In this document: piece after piece, positions 26,230 to 36,521 of the stretch
Numbering within the stretch: the stretch's first letter is position 1
How the letters are laid out: the number at the start of each line of letters is the position of its first letter
Source of the DNA: Rubellimicrobium rubrum
Lineage (GTDB): Bacteria; Pseudomonadota; Alphaproteobacteria; Rhodobacterales; Rhodobacteraceae
Direction: 5' to 3'
Assembly (NCBI RefSeq): GCF_006152115.1
Contig: NZ_VDFU01000014.1
Location: 1 to 64,000, forward strand
DNA length: 64,000 nucleotides
Program-made: the position numbers and the translations under genes
The notes under the pieces: model-generated
Told to the model about the DNA's origin: nothing
The model's database searches: none
What the model saw: only the letters and a program-made list of their open reading frames with translations

Positions 26230-27915
26230 TTAGCCGCGGTCACCGCCACGAAGCGCCGCGCCCAGGATGTCGCCCAACGATGCACCCGAGTCGGACGAGC
26301 CATACTGTTCGACGGCCTCCTTCTCTTCGGCGATCTCGCGGGCCTTGATCGACAGGCCGAGCTTGCGGGTCTTGGCGTCCACGGAAACCACGCGCACGTC
26401 GACCTTGTCGCCGACCTGGAAGCGCTCGGGGCGCTGTTCCGCACGGTCACGGGACAGATCCGAGCGGCGGATGAAAGACTTCATCCCCTCGTACTCGACC
26501 TCGATGCCGCCATCCTCGATCTTCGTGACCGCGACGGTGATGATGCCGCCCCGCTTCACGCCACCGATGGCTTCGGCATAGGGATCGTTCTCCATCGCCT
26601 TGACGGAGAGCGAGATGCGCTCCTTCTCGACGTCGACCTCGATAACCTTGGCCTTGACGTGATCGCCCTTGCGGTAGTTCTGGATCGCATCCTCGCCACG
26701 GGCATCCCAGCTCAGGTCCGACAGGTGGACCATGCCGTCGATGTCGCCCGGAAGGCCCACGAACAGACCGAACTCGGTGATGTTCTTGACCTCGCCCTCG
26801 ACGTTCGCACCCTCGGGGAACTGCTCGGCAAAGACTTCCCACGGGTTGCGCTGGGTCTGCTTGAGGCCCAGGGACACGCGGCGCTTCTGGCTGTCGATCT
26901 CGAGCACCATGACCTCGACCTCCTGGGAGGTGGAGACGATCTTGCCGGGGTGCACGTTCTTCTTGGTCCAGGACATTTCCGAGACGTGCACGAGGCCCTC
27001 GATCCCCGGCTCCAGCTCCACAAAGGCGCCGTAGTCGGTGATGTTGGTGACGCGGCCGGTGTGGACGGACCCGTAGGGGTACTTGCGTTCCACGGTGTCC
27101 CACGGATCCTCCTGGAGCTGCTTCATGCCCAGGCTGATACGGTGGGTTTCCTTGTTGATCTTGATGACCTGGACCTTGATGGTCTCGCCGATCGACAGGA
27201 TCTCGCTCGGGTGGTTCACGCGGCGCCACGCCATGTCGGTGACGTGCAGCAGGCCGTCAACGCCGCCCAGATCGACGAACGCACCGTATTCGGTAATGTT
27301 CTTGACCACGCCTTCGATCGTCTGGCCCTCGAAGAGGTTGCCGATGACCTCGGCGCGCTGCTCGGCGCGGGATTCTTCCAGGATGGCGCGGCGCGACACG
27401 ACGATGTTGCCGCGGCGACGGTCCATCTTGAGGATCTGGAACGGCTGCTTGAGGCCCATGAGGGGGCCGGCGTCGCGCACGGGGCGCACATCGACCTGCG
27501 AGCCCGGCAGGAACGCCACGGCGCCGCCCAGGTCTACGGTGAAGCCGCCCTTGACGCGGCCGAAGATGGCGCCGTCGACACGCTCTTCACGCTCGTAGGC
27601 TTTCTCGAGACGGTCCCAAGCCTCTTCGCGCTTCGCCATCTCGCGCGAGATGACGGCTTCGCCACGCGCGTTCTCGACGTTGCGGAGGAACACCTCCACC
27701 TCATCGCCGATGTTCACGCTGGGCTGTTCGCCGGGCTGGGCAAATTCCTTGAGATCGACGCGGCCTTCCATCTTGTAGCCGACGTCGATGATGGCCTGGC
27801 CCGCCTCGATGGCGATGACCTTGCCCTTCACGACAGTCCCTTCGGAGGGGGTGTCGAGGTCGAAACTTTCCTGAAGGAGTTCCTCGAACTCCGCCATGCT
27901 AGTGCTGGCTGCCAA
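26230..27915 (-). CDS. rpsA: 30S ribosomal protein S1
   Basis: A 561-residue protein with six S1 RNA-binding repeats; the later ones begin GSVHTGRVTNITDYGAFVEL and GANVEGEVKNITEFGLFVGL. It draws mRNA to the 30S subunit. Family members start MAAxTSMEEFEALL. Here the matching point is a TTG at 27915 (xAASTSMAEFEELLQESFD) preceded by AAAGGA, so a TTG start is preferred over the ATG at 27897. Such a weak start could serve autoregulation. Confidence 0.95.
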   Translation of the reverse strand: MAASTSMAEFEELLQESFDLDTPSEGTVVKGKVIAIEAGQAIIDVGYKMEGRVDLKEFAQPGEQPSVNIGDEVEVFLRNVENARGEAVISREMAKREEAWDRLEKAYEREERVDGAIFGRVKGGFTVDLGGAVAFLPGSQVDVRPVRDAGPLMGLKQPFQILKMDRRRGNIVVSRRAILEESRAEQRAEVIGNLFEGQTIEGVVKNITEYGAFVDLGGVDGLLHVTDMAWRRVNHPSEILSIGETIKVQVIKINKETHRISLGMKQLQEDPWDTVERKYPYGSVHTGRVTNITDYGAFVELEPGIEGLVHVSEMSWTKKNVHPGKIVSTSQEVEVMVLEIDSQKRRVSLGLKQTQRNPWEVFAEQFPEGANVEGEVKNITEFGLFVGLPGDIDGMVHLSDLSWDARGEDAIQNYRKGDHVKAKVIEVDVEKERISLSVKAMENDPYAEAIGGVKRGGIITVAVTKIEDGGIEVEYEGMKSFIRRSDLSRDRAEQRPERFQVGDKVDVRVVSVDAKTRKLGLSIKAREIAEEKEAVEQYGSSDSGASLGDILGAALRGGDRG

Positions 27916-28139
27916 ATGCGTATCCTTTTGCACGGTTTTCGGGCCTGGCGGTTGTATCCGCCGGTCTGTGGGGGAATTTGTCCCATATGGGACGTGCCCC
28001 CCTACCGCACAAGGGCCGCGGGGGCAAGGCTCGGCTTGCCCCCTGACTAGCTGGTTCCATCTGCGATGCTACCACGGGCGGCTTCTGACCGAAGCCGAAA
28101 CCGATCAGCGCCCGCTGTTTCCAGGACTGGAGAGACCTC

Positions 28140-28387
28140 ATGACCACAATGACACGCGTCCTTGTCACCAGAGCCTCCGCCGGCATCGGCCAAAGCTATG
28201 CCGAGCAACTCGCAAAGGCTGGCGCGGCGCTCGTGCTCGTTGCCCGTCGGGCCGACCGGGGGAGCCCGTGTGCATCCCCTCCCTGCCCGACATCCAAGAC
28301 TGGGAGGCCTACGTCGTCGCCGAACAGGCTGCGGCAGCGAATGCGTCGCGCGACCGCGCAGCCGACCGATACCAACTTGGCCAATGA
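28140..28387 (+). pseudogene. Short-chain dehydrogenase, internal deletion remnant
   Basis: The first ~40 codons read MTRVLVTRASAGIGQSYAEQ and ALVLVARRADR, the NAD(P)-binding N-terminus of an SDR with the usual TG.SAGIG altered to TR.SAGIG. The frame then changes, and in another frame CIPSLPDIQDWEAYVVAEQA followed by NASRDRAADRYQL is a typical SDR C-terminus. About 180 residues between, including the YxxxK active site, are missing. It cannot be functional. It lies between rpsA and FUSC, inside an otherwise conserved gene order. Confidence 0.8.
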
Positions 28388-28591
28388 TCTGTCCAGCGGA
28401 CCTTCAGCGGCATTGAGCTCTGCCCGGGAAAGGCCTCTGAGGATACCGGCATGGGCGCAGAGCAGCACTGGTCCGAGCTGCTTTTGAACGTGTCACGGTG
28501 GTGCCGATCGGCTCAGGCCTTGCAGCTGCACGGCTCAGGCTGCGGAACGTCATGCGCCGATGAAGATGTCTTGCAAGGTCGGCCGGACCAG

Positions 28592-29608
28592 TCAGGCGGT
28601 GACGTCCTTCCGAGCCTCGATCAGCGCGGCGAGGTTGCGCCGCACCTCTCTCAGGCCAAAGGCGACCGCGCTGTGGACCTCGTGCTCCGGAGAGGCGGGG
28701 TCTTCTGCCTCCAACGCCGAACGCAGCTTTTCCAAGGTGGCGTCGATGGCGTCGATGCGGCGGCCAGCCCGCCGTCCTTCGGCCATGCCGTTCAGGACAT
28801 GGCAGGCGTCCTGCCGCAGCACGTCCACCTGCCCTCGCATGATCTCGACGGACAAGGGCGGGTCCTGCACCTCGGCGGCCCGATCCAGGATGATGACCGA
28901 GTCATGAAGTTCGCGGAGTGCGTCGAGCTGCCGCTGCATCTTTTCCCGGTTCACGAATTTTGCGTCGGACAGCGCCTCCTGCGTCAGCCAGACCGACTCG
29001 TTCCAAGCGCTCACATGCTCCTGGATGCGAGGCGTGTGACCGCTCTCGACGGTGGCCTTGATCGCGTCCGACAGTCGCGTTGCCGTGGCGCGCAGGGCGC
29101 GGCTGTAATGCCGCTCGAAGCGCCACTCGGCCCGTTCAGGCCAGACCAGCAGAGAGACGAGGGTTCCGATCGCCGCCCCGAGAAGGATGCCCGAGCTGGT
29201 CACCAAGGCCGTGTTGACGAGATCCTCCTTGCCCTCCAGCGACATCCCGACCGCCGGGACCACGGCAAGTTGCCAGGAGGACCGAAACGTGGTGGCCGCT
29301 CCTACCGCGAAAAGGGCAACGGACAGGGCGACTGCCGTGCCCCAGCCGGACGGCAGCAGTGCAAGGCACAGGAACCCGATCAGGCTTCCGGCGATCGCCG
29401 ACTGGAGACGGATCAGGGCCTGTCCCATCGTGCCGCCGATTGACCGCTGGAGGCTGGTGACGGCCATCATGATGACAAGGAAATGCTCGAGATCGCCGAT
29501 CCTTTCAGCCGCGACATAAGCGAGGCATGCAGCCACGCCAGACTGGAGCCCCAGCCGTCCAGCATCGCGCCAGTCATCGGGATGGATCGATCTCAGCGCT
29601 TGGAACAT
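28592..29608 (-). CDS. FUSC-family membrane protein (aromatic acid exporter-like)
   Basis: A 338-residue protein. About six membrane segments fill the first ~165 residues (LAYVAAERIGDLEHFLVIM, SAIAGSLIGFLCLALLPSGW, ILLGAAIGTLVSLLVWP). A ~170-residue helical cytoplasmic domain follows. This is the half-size FUSC/ArAE exporter arrangement. It begins 17 bases after cmk and so is probably cotranscribed, although it is not usual at this place. The substrate is unknown. Confidence 0.8.
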   Translation of the reverse strand: MFQALRSIHPDDWRDAGRLGLQSGVAACLAYVAAERIGDLEHFLVIMMAVTSLQRSIGGTMGQALIRLQSAIAGSLIGFLCLALLPSGWGTAVALSVALFAVGAATTFRSSWQLAVVPAVGMSLEGKEDLVNTALVTSSGILLGAAIGTLVSLLVWPERAEWRFERHYSRALRATATRLSDAIKATVESGHTPRIQEHVSAWNESVWLTQEALSDAKFVNREKMQRQLDALRELHDSVIILDRAAEVQDPPLSVEIMRGQVDVLRQDACHVLNGMAEGRRAGRRIDAIDATLEKLRSALEAEDPASPEHEVHSAVAFGLREVRRNLAALIEARKDVTA

Positions 29609-29625
29609 CGCCCGGCATCCCTGCT

Positions 29626-30240
29626 TCAGGCGCCTGCGAGACGCCTCCTGACCACTGACAAGGCCGCCGCCACGGCATCGTCCACCTTCAGATCGGAGGT
29701 GTCGATCGCCACGGCGTCGGACGCGGCGCGCAGAGGAGCGGTCGCGCGGGCCCCATCGCGGGCATCGCGCGCGCGCACCTCCTCCAGGGTCCCGTCAAGG
29801 GTGACTTCCTGACCTGCCGCACGCAGTTCGTCGTAACGCCGCGAGGCACGGGCAAGGTCCGAGGCGGTGACGAAAAGCTTCACTTCAGCCTCGGGACAGA
29901 TCACCGTGCCGATGTCGCGCCCGTCCAGGACCGCGCCGCCTTCCCGCCGGGCGAAGGTCCGCTGAAACTCCAGAAGAGCCGCCCGAACCTCGGGGAGGAC
30001 GGCCACCCGGCTCGCGGTCTGCGCGACGTCGGCATGCCGCAGGCGAGGGTCGTCGAGGCTCGTGGGATCCAGGCTCCGGGCGGCCCGTACGGGATCGTCA
30101 CCCTCCAAGACGCGTAAGCCGACGGCCCGGTACAGAAGCCCGGTGTCGAGATGCGCGAACCCCGTTTCGCGGGCGATCGCGCGGGCGATGGTGCCCTTGC
30201 CCGCCGCTGCCGGGCCGTCGATGGCCACCGTGAAGATCAT
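29626..30240 (-). CDS. cmk: Cytidylate kinase
   Basis: A 204-residue NMP kinase phosphorylating CMP and dCMP. The P-loop is [13 protein letters not shown], followed by [11 protein letters not shown] and [16 protein letters not shown]. It is downstream of aroA, as is usual in alphaproteobacteria. ATG 30240 begins [12 protein letters not shown]. Confidence 0.95.
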   Translation of the reverse strand: MIFTVAIDGPAAAGKGTIARAIARETGFAHLDTGLLYRAVGLRVLEGDDPVRAARSLDPTSLDDPRLRHADVAQTASRVAVLPEVRAALLEFQRTFARREGGAVLDGRDIGTVICPEAEVKLFVTASDLARASRRYDELRAAGQEVTLDGTLEEVRARDARDGARATAPLRAASDAVAIDTSDLKVDDAVAAALSVVRRRLAGA

Positions 30241-30280
30241 GCGCCCGCCCCGGCCGCCACGCCAGAATAGTCCTTGCGGC

Positions 30281-31624
30281 TCATGCCCGTACCAGATCCG
30301 CGCCAAGGTTCCGCATCAGCGTCTCGAAGATCGGAAAGCTCGTGGCGATAGGCGATCCATCGTCCACCTGCATGGCCTGCCGAGAGGCGAGACCCAGGAT
30401 GAGGCAGGACATGGCGATCCGGTGATCGAGACGACTTTCTGCCGTGACGCCGCCCTGCACCCCATCCGCGCCACGTCCATGGACGATCCACCAGTCGGGG
30501 CCTTCCTCAACCTCCACGCCCGCCGCGCGCAGGGCCTGGGCCATGGCGTCAATGCGGTCGCTTTCCTTGACCCGCAACTCCTTGACGCCACGCATGACGG
30601 TCGGACCTTCGGCGAATGCCGCGACGACCGACAGGATCGGGTATTCGTCGATCATGGAGGCTGCGCGTTCTGGCGGAACCTCGATCCCCTTGAGGCTGCC
30701 GCTGAACCGCGCCCGAAGATCGGCAACGGGTTCGCCGCCCTCCTCGCGCTGGTTCTCGTAGGACAGGTCCGCGCCCATCTCCCGCAAGGTGGTGAACAGC
30801 CCGGCGCGCGTGGGGTTGAGGCCGATGTTCGGCACCAGCACATCCGATCCCGGCACGATGATCCCGGCGCAGACCGGGAACGCCGCCGAGGACGGATCGC
30901 GCGGCACGACGATGGTCTGGGCCCGCAGTTCCGGTTGACCAGTCAGGGTGATAACGCGCCCCTCTGCGGCATCCTCCACCCGCACCGTCGCGCCGAACCC
31001 GGCCAGCATCCGCTCCGTATGGTCGCGGGTGGCCTCCTTCTCGATCACTACGGTCTCACCGGGGGCGTTCAGCCCGGCAAGCAGGATCGCCGACTTGACC
31101 TGAGCCGAGGGCACGGGCAGCACATAACGGACCGGCACCGGATCCTTTGCGCCGACGATGGTCATGGGAAGCCGCCCGCCCTGGCGCCCATAGGCGCGGG
31201 TTCCGAACAGCGACAACGGATCGGTCACGCGTCCCATGGGGCGGCCACGGAGGCTGGCATCGCCTGTGAAGGTCGCCGTGACCGGCGAGGTCGCCATCGT
31301 CCCCATGATCAGCCGGACGCCGGTCCCCGAGTTCCCGCAGTCGATCACGTCCGACGGCTCGGCAAAGCCGCCGACCCCGACGCCATGGACGATCCAAGTG
31401 CCGTCCTGCCGCTCCACCGTCGCGCCAAAGGCCCGCATGGCTTCGGCCGTATCCAGCACGTCCTCGCCCTCAAGGAGCCCCGTGACCCGCGTCTCACCGA
31501 CCGACAACGCGCCCAGGATCAACGACCGGTGCGAGATGGACTTGTCCCCCGGAACATCGGCGATGCCCTTCAAGGGATTGCCCGCCCGGGCGGTCATGGG
31601 AATGGGTGTGCCGTGGCCGGACAT
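30281..31624 (-). CDS. aroA: EPSP synthase (class II type)
   Basis: A 447-residue shikimate-pathway enzyme joining shikimate 3-phosphate with phosphoenolpyruvate. [15 protein letters not shown] and the class II marker [16 protein letters not shown] are present. At the place where the glyphosate-tolerant CP4 enzyme has NAATG, this protein has NSGTG, so the tolerance-associated alanine is absent. [11 protein letters not shown] and [13 protein letters not shown] complete the active site. It heads the aroA-cmk pair. Confidence 0.95.
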   Translation of the reverse strand: MSGHGTPIPMTARAGNPLKGIADVPGDKSISHRSLILGALSVGETRVTGLLEGEDVLDTAEAMRAFGATVERQDGTWIVHGVGVGGFAEPSDVIDCGNSGTGVRLIMGTMATSPVTATFTGDASLRGRPMGRVTDPLSLFGTRAYGRQGGRLPMTIVGAKDPVPVRYVLPVPSAQVKSAILLAGLNAPGETVVIEKEATRDHTERMLAGFGATVRVEDAAEGRVITLTGQPELRAQTIVVPRDPSSAAFPVCAGIIVPGSDVLVPNIGLNPTRAGLFTTLREMGADLSYENQREEGGEPVADLRARFSGSLKGIEVPPERAASMIDEYPILSVVAAFAEGPTVMRGVKELRVKESDRIDAMAQALRAAGVEVEEGPDWWIVHGRGADGVQGGVTAESRLDHRIAMSCLILGLASRQAMQVDDGSPIATSFPIFETLMRNLGADLVRA

Positions 31625-31660
31625 GGAGCCTCCTTGGTTCGGAGGCCTTCTAGCCCGGCG

Positions 31661-32350
31661 TCACAGGCGACGGAAGGTCATGTAATAGGGCCGGCGCCCC
31701 TCGCGCAGGGCCTTCTGCTCGTAACGGGTGGACAGCCAGTCCGGCCATGCCTCGTCGGTTGGGCCCTTTTCAAGGGCAAAGCCAGCCGGGGGTACCTCCT
31801 CCAGGGTCTGCCGCACATAATCCTCGATGTCCGTGGCAACACGAAGCTCTGCGCCGGACGCCATGGCCCGAGCCAGCAGCGCCAGCGGCTCGGGCGTCAC
31901 GAAGCGGCGGCGGTGGTGGCGCGCCTTGGGCCAGGGATCGGGGTAGTTGAGGAACACCTTCTCCAGCCGGCCTTCGGGCAGCAGTTCCAGCAGGTCTCGC
32001 GCGTCGCCGGGGTGAAGGCGAATGTTGCCCACCGGATCCTTGGCCAGCTTGCCCAGGAACTGCGCAATCCCGTTCACGAAGGGCTCCGCCCCCAGGATGG
32101 TGACCCCCGGATAGGTTCGCGCCATATGCACCAGATGCTCGCCACCACCAAAGCCGATCTCCAGCCACAGCGGGACGCCCAGCCCCGGCAGACGCAGCGG
32201 CGTCCGTTCCGGGTTCTCCTCCCGTGTCACGCCGCGCAGCACCAGCGCCGGGAGGTCGCCCTCCAGCCGGGTCTTCTGGAGCGGGCGGAGCGTCTTGCCG
32301 CGCACGCGGCCATAGAAGTTGCGCCAGGGGCGTTCAGGGGTGTCGGTCAT
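31661..32350 (-). CDS. trmB: tRNA (guanine-N7-)-methyltransferase
   Basis: A 229-residue SAM-dependent enzyme modifying G46 of tRNA. The SAM site is IGFGGGEHLVHMA and the catalytic signature is LNYPDPWPKARHHRRRFV. FALEKGPTDEAWPDWLSTRYE ends the protein in the family pattern (split here for length). It normally follows metK; here an oxidoreductase gene intervenes. Confidence 0.95.
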   Translation of the reverse strand: MTDTPERPWRNFYGRVRGKTLRPLQKTRLEGDLPALVLRGVTREENPERTPLRLPGLGVPLWLEIGFGGGEHLVHMARTYPGVTILGAEPFVNGIAQFLGKLAKDPVGNIRLHPGDARDLLELLPEGRLEKVFLNYPDPWPKARHHRRRFVTPEPLALLARAMASGAELRVATDIEDYVRQTLEEVPPAGFALEKGPTDEAWPDWLSTRYEQKALREGRRPYYMTFRRL

Positions 32351-32389
32351 GGGACCGGGCGGATAGGAGCCGCCCGCGTCCCCGTCAAG

Positions 32390-33652
32390 TCAGCCCGCGA
32401 CCGAGCCGTCCGCGTTCAGTTCAATCCACCGCCCCGTTTCGGCCGCCGCTTGGTAGATCGCCTGGATCAGCCGCACGTCGCGCAGCCCCATCTCCCCAGG
32501 GGTCAGCACATCCGTGTCATTCATGATGGCCTGAGACAGGTGATCGATCTCGCGGGTGAACTGCTCCTGGCTGCCGAACTCGGACTGCCGGTCCTCCGTC
32601 CCCTCGCTGGTCGAGACCCGGAGTTGGTTGCCCATGTACTCCGTGGCCGGGTCAAGCACCGCCACAGCCTGTGATCCCCAGGCGTCGATGCGCTTCTTGT
32701 CGGCGATGTAGCCCGAGCTGAGCGTGGCAAGCCGCCCCGACGGAAAGCGAAGCTGCACCGTGCAGACGGCCTCCACCTCGGCAAAGCGCTCGTCGCCTTC
32801 AGGGCTCCAGGTCCGGGCGGACAGGGCAGAAGGCACCTCGTCCATGAACCAGATCGTGCCGTTCAGGGCATAGATCCCGATGTCGATGAATGACCCGCCC
32901 CCCGACAACTCGCGCCGCATCCGCCACTGGTCCTTGGGGGTCGAAGGATCAAGGGGCCGGTGGTGGTCCGAGGACATGAAGGTGAGGTCCCCGAGCTGCC
33001 CCTCACGGATCATGGTCGCGGCCATGAGGTTCACGGGCTCGAAATGCGCGCGGTACGCGACCATGAGCTTCTTGCCCGCCGCGTCCCGCGCCGCGATCAT
33101 CGCCTCGCAGTCCTCGGGCGTGGTCGCCATGGGCTTCTCGACCATGACGTGCTTCCCGGCCTCGAAGGCCCTCACCACGAGGTCGCGGTGCAAGGAGTTC
33201 GGCGTGATGACATAGACCACGTCGATCTCCGGATTGTCGGCGATCTGGTCGAAGGTCTCGTAGGAATAGACGCTGCCCTGATCCACCCCGGTGCGCCGTG
33301 CGATCTCGGCCGCCTTCTCCGGGTTGCCGGACACGAGGCCCTTTAGCTCCGAATACCGCGTCCGGCCCAGAGCCGGGATCTGGTAGCTGGTCGCGAAGTG
33401 GCCGAGGCCCGCCACCGCCCAGCCCAGGCGTCGCGCCTCGGGCTGGCGCAATTCGTTCTGGATCTCGGCGGGGCGGCCGACCAATTCATTCGGGACATTG
33501 GCATCGCGCACCACGCTACCAGCCGGCGCCTGCCCCTCCTGCGCGGTGGCCGGGCCGCTGGCCCCTGCCAGAACGGCTCCGGCCGCAAGCCCGCTGGCCC
33601 CGACCATGAAGCCGCGCCGCGACACGTCCGCCGTCCAGATCTGTTCTGCCAT
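32390..33652 (-). CDS. Tat-exported Gfo/Idh/MocA oxidoreductase (glucose-fructose oxidoreductase-like)
   Basis: A 420-residue protein. The twin-arginine signal VSRRGFMVGASGLAAGAVLA directs a folded, cofactor-loaded enzyme to the periplasm. The Rossmann fold reads VAGLGHFATSYQIPAL, and the catalytic EKP is in HVMVEKPMATT. This layout matches periplasmic glucose-fructose oxidoreductase-type enzymes, which keep NADP bound. The substrate sugar cannot be told. It sits between metK and trmB, breaking their usual adjacency. Confidence 0.85.
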   Translation of the reverse strand: MAEQIWTADVSRRGFMVGASGLAAGAVLAGASGPATAQEGQAPAGSVVRDANVPNELVGRPAEIQNELRQPEARRLGWAVAGLGHFATSYQIPALGRTRYSELKGLVSGNPEKAAEIARRTGVDQGSVYSYETFDQIADNPEIDVVYVITPNSLHRDLVVRAFEAGKHVMVEKPMATTPEDCEAMIAARDAAGKKLMVAYRAHFEPVNLMAATMIREGQLGDLTFMSSDHHRPLDPSTPKDQWRMRRELSGGGSFIDIGIYALNGTIWFMDEVPSALSARTWSPEGDERFAEVEAVCTVQLRFPSGRLATLSSGYIADKKRIDAWGSQAVAVLDPATEYMGNQLRVSTSEGTEDRQSEFGSQEQFTREIDHLSQAIMNDTDVLTPGEMGLRDVRLIQAIYQAAAETGRWIELNADGSVAG

Positions 33653-33745
33653 TGCCCTGATCTCCGCGTGAAACAACACGCGGTGAACAAGGGCGGCTGG
33701 ACCATTCGGCAACGCACGCCGTCGTGAACGGTGTGCGTTGCCGCC

Positions 33746-34939
33746 TCAGGCCGCGAGGCTTGCCGCAGTCCGGCGCAAGGCGTCCGCCAGATCGGTCCTC
33801 TCCCACGAGAATCCCCCATCGGCTTCGGGCGAGCGTCCGAAATGGCCGTAGGCCGCCGTGCGCGCGTAGATTGGACGGTTCAGCCCCAGATGTTCGCGGA
33901 TGCCGCGAGGGGTGAGGTCCATGACCTGCGGGATCGCCCGCTCGATCTCGGAAGCATCCACCGCTCCCGTTCCATGCAGGTCGGCATAGATCGTGAGGGG
34001 CCGGGCCACGCCGATGGCATAGGATAACTGGATCGTGCAGCGATCCGCGAGCCCGGCCGCCACGACGTTCTTGGCCAGGTAGCGCGCCGCATAGGCGGCC
34101 GAGCGGTCCACCTTGCTCGGGTCCTTGCCACTGAAGGCCCCACCGCCATGCGGCGCCGCGCCCCCATAGGTGTCCACGATGATCTTGCGCCCTGTAAGGC
34201 CCGCATCCCCGTCGGGCCCGCCGATGACGAAGGTGCCCGTGGGATTGACCCACCAACGGGTCGCGTCGTTGATCCAGCCATCCGGCAGGACCTCATGGAT
34301 GTAGGGCTCCACGATGGCGCGGATGTCGGCGCTGGTCTGCGCCTCGCTTTCGTGCTGCGTGGACAGGACGATGGAGCTCACCTCCACGGGCCGCCCGCCC
34401 GCGTAGCGCAGCGAAATTTGGGACTTTGCATCGGGCCGCAGCAGCGGCTCGGCCCCCGTCTTCCGCGCTTCGGCCAGACGGCGCAGGATCGCGTGGGCAT
34501 AGTGGATGGGCGCGGGCATGAACTCGGGCGTCTCGCGGGTGGCATAGCCGAACATGATGCCCTGGTCGCCGGCCCCCTCCTCGCCCCGTTCGCCGGTAAC
34601 ACCCTGGGCGATGTGGGCAGACTGCTCGTGGAGCAGGTTCGTGACCTCGCAAGAGTTCCAGTGGAACTTCTCCTGCTCGTAGCCGATGTCGCGGATGCAT
34701 TCACGCGCGATCCCTTCGACCCCGTCCTTGAAGGCCCGCAGGCGGCTCTGGTCGGTCAGGCCCACCTCGCCGCCGATGACCACGCGATTGGTGGTGGCGA
34801 AGGTCTCGCAGGCGACGCGCGCCAGGGGATCCTCGGTCAGGAAGGCATCGAGGACGGCATCCGAGATGCGGTCGCACAGCTTGTCGGGATGCCCCTCGGA
34901 CACGGACTCCGAAGTGAACACATAGTCGAGGCGGGACAT
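33746..34939 (-). CDS. metK: S-adenosylmethionine synthetase
   Basis: A 397-residue enzyme making SAM from methionine and ATP. Signatures are [26 protein letters not shown] and [19 protein letters not shown]. The gene is preceded by a SAM/SAH riboswitch that covers its ribosome site, so translation falls when SAM is plentiful. ATG 34939 lies six bases after GGAGC. Confidence 0.97.
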   Translation of the reverse strand: MSRLDYVFTSESVSEGHPDKLCDRISDAVLDAFLTEDPLARVACETFATTNRVVIGGEVGLTDQSRLRAFKDGVEGIARECIRDIGYEQEKFHWNSCEVTNLLHEQSAHIAQGVTGERGEEGAGDQGIMFGYATRETPEFMPAPIHYAHAILRRLAEARKTGAEPLLRPDAKSQISLRYAGGRPVEVSSIVLSTQHESEAQTSADIRAIVEPYIHEVLPDGWINDATRWWVNPTGTFVIGGPDGDAGLTGRKIIVDTYGGAAPHGGGAFSGKDPSKVDRSAAYAARYLAKNVVAAGLADRCTIQLSYAIGVARPLTIYADLHGTGAVDASEIERAIPQVMDLTPRGIREHLGLNRPIYARTAAYGHFGRSPEADGGFSWERTDLADALRRTAASLAA

Positions 34940-34945
34940 GGGGGT

Positions 34946-34991
34946 TGCTCCATTAAGGTCGCCCGTCACGCCAGGAAGCCGTTGTGACGAG
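34946..34991 (-). promoter_or_regulatory. SAM/SAH riboswitch
   Basis: On the minus strand P1 is CGTCAC/GTGACG, enclosing AACGGCTTCCTGGC, and after a short linker comes ATGGAGCA. This matches the compact SAM/SAH riboswitch of Rhodobacterales almost base for base. GCUUC can pair with GGAGC, forming the pseudoknot that hides the metK ribosome site. The element fills the space between lnt and metK, so it can act on either a readthrough or a separate transcript. Confidence 0.93.
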
Positions 34992-35003
34992 GGTCCGTCT
35001 TGG

Positions 35004-36521
35004 CTAAGCCCCCCTGCCCTTTGGGTCAATCCCCCGCTGCCAGAATGCCACGGCAGCCAACCCCACCAACAACGTAAAAAGCGGGATATCGCCCCAGCGG
35101 GCATAGGGTGTGGGCGCCAGTGCCGGTGGGAGCGGCACATCCAGGGCACCGGCCTGATGCAGCGGCAGCGAAGCGAGGATGCGTCCCTTGCCGTCGATCA
35201 TGGCCGAGATGCCGGTGTTCGCTGCCCGTATCAGTGGCAGTCCCAGTTCGATGGCGCGCAACCGGCCCAGCGCAAAGTGCTGCTCGGGCCCGGCGCGGCG
35301 GCCGAACCAGGCGTCGTTGGTGACAAGGAGGAAAAAGCGTGGTCGGTCCGGGCCGATCTCCTCGGGAAAGATCCCTTCGTAGCAGATCAGCGGGCGCGCG
35401 GTGCCGATGCCGGGGATGTCGATAAGCCGGCCGCTCGTTCCCGTGGCGAAGCCCTGGCCCTGGATCTCGGCCAGGGCGCGCAGGCCCAAGCGCGACAGGA
35501 CGTCGCGATAAGGCATGTACTCACCAAAGGGAACGAGGTGGACTTTGTCGTAGAGGTCCGTCACCGCACCCTGCCCGTCCGTGACCACCAGGCTGTTGAA
35601 GTACCGGCCCTGCTCGTCCTGCCGCACGACCCCGGTCGCCAGAGGCGCGCCACCTGCGGCTTCAGCTCCCATGGCGAGCGTCGGTCCGGCCCAGTCCAGG
35701 AGGTCCGCCACCGCCGTCTCGGGCCAGACCACGAGGCTGACCGGCCTTGAGCCGCCCGTCGCCGGCCCAGACAAGGAAAGGAGCCGCCGCAGATGACCGG
35801 GTTGCAGGACCGGGTCCCACTTCTCGTTCTGGGGCACATTCGGCTGGACGATGCGGACCAACAGAGCGTCTGGCGCGACCGGAGGCGCCGGGCCGGGATC
35901 GAGCAGCACAGCCCCGCCCACGAGACCGAGGATCACCGCGCCACGCAAAAGCCCGGCGACCGGAGCGGCGATCAGCGCCGCCACCCCGAGCGTGAGAAGG
36001 GTCAGGCCATGAACCCCCATGACGGAGGCGAGCTGGATCAACGGAGTGCCGCTCCAGACATGACCGATCATGACCCACGGAAAACCCGTCAGGGCCAGCG
36101 CACGCAACACCTCGGCCGCCGTCCATAAGGCTACCAGTCCCAGGACCCCCAGGCGGAGCCGTCGCGCAAGGCCGAACGCAGCCCCCCAGAACAGCGCAAG
36201 TCCCCCGGCCATGAGGACCAAGGCGAAGGGGGCCATCCAGCCGGTCCGCTCGGGCTCCACGAGGAAGGGCTCCACGATCCAGCGGAGCGACAGGGCAAAA
36301 TGCCCCATCCCAAAGGCCCAGCCGTCCCAGAACCGCGGACCCGACCGGCGCACCAAGGCGAACAGGAGTACCAGCGCTGCCAGGGTGGCCACCGGCCAGG
36401 ATGCAGGCACCTGGCCCAACGCCGCGATCGCCCCAAGCGAGGCAAGGCCGGCCAGCCGCACGGGCCAGGGCCAAGCCGCGACGCGCGCGGGGCTCCTCGC
36501 GATCGCCTCGACGAATGTCAC
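35004..36521 (-). CDS. lnt: Apolipoprotein N-acyltransferase
   Basis: A 505-residue inner-membrane enzyme adding the third acyl chain to lipoproteins. Six to eight membrane segments precede a carbon-nitrogen hydrolase domain with the Glu-Lys-Cys triad: [26 protein letters not shown] and [12 protein letters not shown]. The GTG start overlaps the corC stop (GTGA). Confidence 0.94.
   Translation of the reverse strand: MTFVEAIARSPARVAAWPWPVRLAGLASLGAIAALGQVPASWPVATLAALVLLFALVRRSGPRFWDGWAFGMGHFALSLRWIVEPFLVEPERTGWMAPFALVLMAGGLALFWGAAFGLARRLRLGVLGLVALWTAAEVLRALALTGFPWVMIGHVWSGTPLIQLASVMGVHGLTLLTLGVAALIAAPVAGLLRGAVILGLVGGAVLLDPGPAPPVAPDALLVRIVQPNVPQNEKWDPVLQPGHLRRLLSLSGPATGGSRPVSLVVWPETAVADLLDWAGPTLAMGAEAAGGAPLATGVVRQDEQGRYFNSLVVTDGQGAVTDLYDKVHLVPFGEYMPYRDVLSRLGLRALAEIQGQGFATGTSGRLIDIPGIGTARPLICYEGIFPEEIGPDRPRFFLLVTNDAWFGRRAGPEQHFALGRLRAIELGLPLIRAANTGISAMIDGKGRILASLPLHQAGALDVPLPPALAPTPYARWGDIPLFTLLVGLAAVAFWQRGIDPKGRGA

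Noticed and set aside
26158-28050. A 630-residue plus-strand frame opposite rpsA
   Set aside because: Its repeating pattern only mirrors the six S1 repeats on the other strand.
28196-28468. A minus-strand frame containing GPVLLCAHAGILRGL, similar to a histidine phosphatase core
   Set aside because: Only one short motif fits, the rest does not, and it lies antisense to the SDR remnant. Chance is more likely.
30062-32674. An 870-residue plus-strand frame across cmk, aroA and trmB
   Set aside because: It runs antisense through three certain genes and reads as low-complexity Arg/Pro/Gly sequence.
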